Assembly: GCA_025927935.1 (NCBI GenBank)
Contig: JAICKM010000404.1
Coordinates: 1 to 6,484, forward strand
Direction of reading: 5' to 3'
Source: Chloroflexia bacterium
GTDB lineage: Bacteria; Chloroflexota; Chloroflexia; QHBQ01; JADMIH01
DNA: 6,484 nucleotides
Within the stretch, counting starts at the first letter, position 1. Each line of letters opens with the position of its first letter. The translations under genes were made by a program, and so were the position numbers. The notes under the pieces were generated by a model that had not been told where the DNA came from, made no database searches, and worked only from the letters and a program-made list of their open reading frames with translations. This document shows positions 4,456 through 6,484 of the stretch, one piece after another.

Positions 4456-5865
4456 CTATTCCGGCTCCTCGTTCTTGATCCGCTCGTATAGCTCGGTGGT
4501 CGTCGCCGTGGGCTGGACACCCAGGTCGGCACCCAGCACCTCCTCGCAGATCTGGTACTGCAAGAGCGCCTGGTTGCGCTGGCCCAGCGCGTGGAGGCAG
4601 CGCATCACGTAGCGATGGGCGTCTTCGCGATAGTTGTCCTTCGCCAGCATCTTGCGCGCGGCCTGGAGACATTCGTCGTAGCGCCCGGCCTGCAAATACT
4701 GCTCACAGAGCCGGGCCAGCATCCGCATATACATTTCGCGCAGGTGCTTGCGGTCATTGTCCGTCCAGTCGTCGTACAGGTTCTCGACCAGATAATCGTC
4801 GTGGTACAACTCGGCAGCGGCCTCGTAGGGTGCGACAGCGTCGTCGAAGCGCCCGGCCCGTTCCAGCGTCTGGCCCTGGCGCGAATGATCCACGAAGCGG
4901 TCGACATCGGTATTGATCGTCGCCAGCGGGTTAAAGAAGTAGGCGTCGTCGCGGTAGATGATGTAGCCGGGCGTGTCGCCGCTGCCCACGCTCAGCATCT
5001 GGCGCAGGCTCGAAATCGCCAGGTGCAGACGGTGCGTGCCGGTCTTGATCTCCACATCGGGCCAGAGCGTATGCAATAGCGCGTCCTTCGAGGTCGGGCG
5101 CGAGCGATGGGCCAGCATGAACTTGAAGATGTCGGCGGCCTTGCGGCTCTGGCGCAGGCTGATCTCCTGGTCGCCCACGGCCACGCGGAACTGGCCGAAC
5201 ATCTGGATATACAGAGGCGGCATGGCGGCGGTCGCGGCAGGCAAGGCCGCCTCCGGCAGCAGCGCCGCAGGGTCGCCGCCCGCGGCCAGGGCTAGGCCCT
5301 GCACCGTGGGCCAGGAGTCGCGGGCGAACTTCAGCATGGCCTGGAACTGCTGGGTGAGCTTGACTTCTTGCTCCTCCAGTTGCTTGAGCAAGTTGGTGGC
5401 ATGCTGGCGCATCTGGGTTTGCTGCTGGTACGAGGTCGCCAGTTGCTGGGCCAGGTAGCAGGCCATGGCGAGGGTCGGTTGCTGGGTGCTGAGGGCCAGG
5501 TCGTGGGCACGCTGCAAATAAGGCGCGGCGCCCGCCGAGTCGTTGGCATAGAGGTGGGCCAGGCCCAGCAGCCAGCTTGCCCAGCCGGTATAGGTATCGC
5601 GTTCCGGCCCGTCGGCGCGCGCCAGCGCGACCCGCGCGGCGTCGCCCGCCGCAGCGGCATCGCCATAGATCAGCGCATTGAGCGCACGCTGGAGCAAGGT
5701 GTCAATGTCACCTTGCATCCAGAGGCTGGGAGTAGGCCGGTCGCCGTCAGGCTCCGGGCCATGTCGGGGGTTTTCCACGCTATTTTGGGCACTGAATATG
5801 CGGAGCACGGGCCGAGCCGGGCGCTTGCCGCTCTGATCGTCCTCCGGAGGTTTTGGATGTTTCAC
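4456..5865 (-). CDS. SARP/BTAD-family transcriptional regulator
   Basis: A 469-residue predicted DNA-binding protein; numbers count from the GTG start. An Arg/Pro-rich tail comes first. Residues about 50-130 form helical, TPR-like repeats (NALIYGDAAAAGDAARVAL; SWLLGLAHLYANDSAGA). About 140-180 is Gln/Glu-rich and likely coiled coil. Residues 217-316 are an OmpR-like winged helix (YIQMFGQFRVAVG, RKAADIFKFMLAHRSRPTSKD, LWPD, LHLAISSLRQML). Residues 319-466 are a bacterial transcriptional activator domain built of TPR helices and ending 'LGADLGVQPTATTTELYERI'. SARPs usually start with the winged helix, so the helical N-terminus is an added module. It has no ATPase domain. I chose GTG 5865 because AGGGGGG (5872-5878) lies 6 bases upstream; TTG 5871 is in frame but abuts that site. 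It is monocistronic in view. Its targets are unknown. Confidence 0.85.
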   Translation of the reverse strand: MKHPKPPEDDQSGKRPARPVLRIFSAQNSVENPRHGPEPDGDRPTPSLWMQGDIDTLLQRALNALIYGDAAAAGDAARVALARADGPERDTYTGWASWLLGLAHLYANDSAGAAPYLQRAHDLALSTQQPTLAMACYLAQQLATSYQQQTQMRQHATNLLKQLEEQEVKLTQQFQAMLKFARDSWPTVQGLALAAGGDPAALLPEAALPAATAAMPPLYIQMFGQFRVAVGDQEISLRQSRKAADIFKFMLAHRSRPTSKDALLHTLWPDVEIKTGTHRLHLAISSLRQMLSVGSGDTPGYIIYRDDAYFFNPLATINTDVDRFVDHSRQGQTLERAGRFDDAVAPYEAAAELYHDDYLVENLYDDWTDNDRKHLREMYMRMLARLCEQYLQAGRYDECLQAARKMLAKDNYREDAHRYVMRCLHALGQRNQALLQYQICEEVLGADLGVQPTATTTELYERIKNEEPE

Positions 5866-5929
5866 CGGCAACCCCCCTGGGGTCGAGTTCGAGTTTTAGA
5901 CAGCCTGGGCCATCAGACCGCTTCAGCCG

Positions 5930-5958
5930 ATTATAGCAGCCCTGGGACGCCCGGTCAA
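5930..5958 (-). promoter_or_regulatory. Consensus sigma-70 promoter of the BTAD regulator gene
   Basis: On the minus strand TTGACC (5958-5953), a 17-bp spacer and a perfect TATAAT (5935-5930). The transcript would start near 5923, giving a 5' leader of about 58 nt. Confidence 0.85.
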
Positions 5959-6040
5959 GCCGATCTGGGCCTTCTCTCTAAAACCGCTCTATTCAATCTC
6001 TACCGGCCCCACTATCGCAGGCGACAATACACCGGCACGG

Positions 6041-6062
6041 GCGCCTGATTGGCGCTTGCGCC
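6041..6062. repeat. Overlapping short inverted repeats GCGCC-GGCGC-GCGCC
   Basis: GCGCC (6041-6045), GGCGC (6051-6055) and GCGCC (6058-6062) allow two exclusive small hairpins. They lie between the divergent regulator and lipoprotein genes, where no gene is seen from 5880 to 6215. They could be an operator; nothing stronger can be said. Confidence 0.4.
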
Positions 6063-6116
6063 TTGCAAATTGTAAGAATTATATCGCGAGGGGGGTCCAC
6101 GGCGGGTGCCTCTTCG

Positions 6117-6122
6117 TATAAT
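6117..6122 (+). promoter_or_regulatory. Possible -10 box (TATAAT) for the lipoprotein gene
   Basis: A perfect TATAAT, but at 16-18 bp upstream there is only GGTCCA-like sequence, a poor -35, so an activator may be needed. Transcription would begin near 6129, leaving an 87-nt leader that includes the hairpin CCCCC-GCAGC-GGGGG (6179-6193). Confidence 0.5.
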
Positions 6123-6215
6123 ATGACGAACGACACGCCGAATGGTGCTGCCGCTATCCGGCACGCACAGATGCCTGCCCCCCGCAGCGGGGGCCGATTA
6201 GAAAGCGGGACGCCT

Positions 6216-6484
6216 ATGTCCGCATCCGAGATGCCGAATCCAGAGCCGCGTGACGCCATGTTCGGGCGGCGCGAGTTTCTTCGCCGCATGGCCGTGTTGG
6301 GCGCGGCGGCGCTGGCCGCCCCGGTCCTGGCCGCCTGCGGGGATGAACCCGCGCCCACGGCCCCGTCCCCTCCGCCGACGGCCACAAGCGCCGCCGCGCC
6401 CAGCACCGCCACACCGGCGCCGCCCGCTATAGCCGGGGCGGCCACCGCTATGACGGCGCCGGACTCGGCGCCGGTCGAGGTCAC
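6216..6484 (+). CDS. Tat-exported lipoprotein, N-terminal 89 residues (3' end outside window)
   Basis: The N-terminus has a twin-arginine motif G17-R18-R19-E20-F21-L22 and a hydrophobic run M25-A40 (MAVLGAAALAAPVLAA). A lipobox L38-A39-A40-C41 follows, so the mature protein should start at lipidated Cys41 after folded export through Tat. Next is a Pro/Ala/Thr-rich low-complexity spacer (about 44-75), common in cell-surface proteins of this kind, before 'DSAPVEV', where the functional domain probably starts. That domain is outside the window, so the role cannot be told; solute-binding and redox proteins are both common with such leaders. The ATG at 6216 has a weak GGGA site. The frame is open upstream to ATG 6123, which overlaps the -10 box and is unlikely. 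ATG 6231 is also possible. Confidence 0.85.
   Translation, partial: MSASEMPNPEPRDAMFGRREFLRRMAVLGAAALAAPVLAACGDEPAPTAPSPPPTATSAAAPSTATPAPPAIAGAATAMTAPDSAPVEV

Noticed and set aside
5993..6484. Minus-strand 163-codon frame ending at the window edge
   Set aside because: It is antisense to the lipoprotein gene. Its Ala/Gly/Val-rich sequence is the complement of the Pro/Ala/Thr spacer.

Overview
The window is GC-rich (roughly 60-65% by eye) and looks like chromosomal DNA of a Chloroflexota bacterium. That placement is an inference. It rests on a Thermotoga-type DAHP synthase, a BTAD-type regulator with a TPR-like N-terminus, T-box control of ileS, and many short dispersed hairpin repeats of the 'CTGAGCGCAGCGAAGAGTCT' kind. 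No search was run.

Layout. (1) 1-2358, minus strand: an amino-acid-responsive operon. A strong promoter (2329-2358) is followed by a clear T-box riboswitch with its intrinsic terminator (2037-2323). Then come a cupin/RNase H-like fusion gene (1235-2023), a small zinc-ribbon gene (949-1209) and the 5' part of an isoleucyl-tRNA synthetase gene that runs off the left edge (1-767). The apparent specifier ATC (Ile) and the TGGT bulge, complementary to an A-CCA 3' end, agree with ileS being the regulated gene. (2) 2388-3776, plus strand: a divergent promoter, a short leader ORF with eight Phe/Tyr codons in 15 residues, a competing antiterminator/terminator pair, a 14-codon mini-ORF and then aroF (DAHP synthase, first step of aromatic amino acid synthesis). 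This has the parts of classical ribosome-mediated attenuation sensing Phe and Tyr. (3) 3777-4455: no convincing gene; three copies of the dispersed repeat, about 300 bp of dense inverted repeats that may be a structured RNA, and a 14-bp hairpin. (4) 4456-5958, minus strand: a SARP/BTAD-like transcription regulator with a textbook sigma-70-type promoter. (5) 6117-6484, plus strand: the start of a Tat-exported lipoprotein, cut by the right edge.

Together the first half is a regulatory crossroads. Two back-to-back promoters drive two amino-acid-sensing transcription attenuators of different mechanism: uncharged tRNA-Ile sensed by RNA on the left, and ribosome stalling at Phe/Tyr codons on the right. 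The IleRS also carries an altered signature motif (G-V-H-H in place of HIGH), a variant that as I recall is linked to mupirocin hyper-resistance in IleRS2 enzymes.
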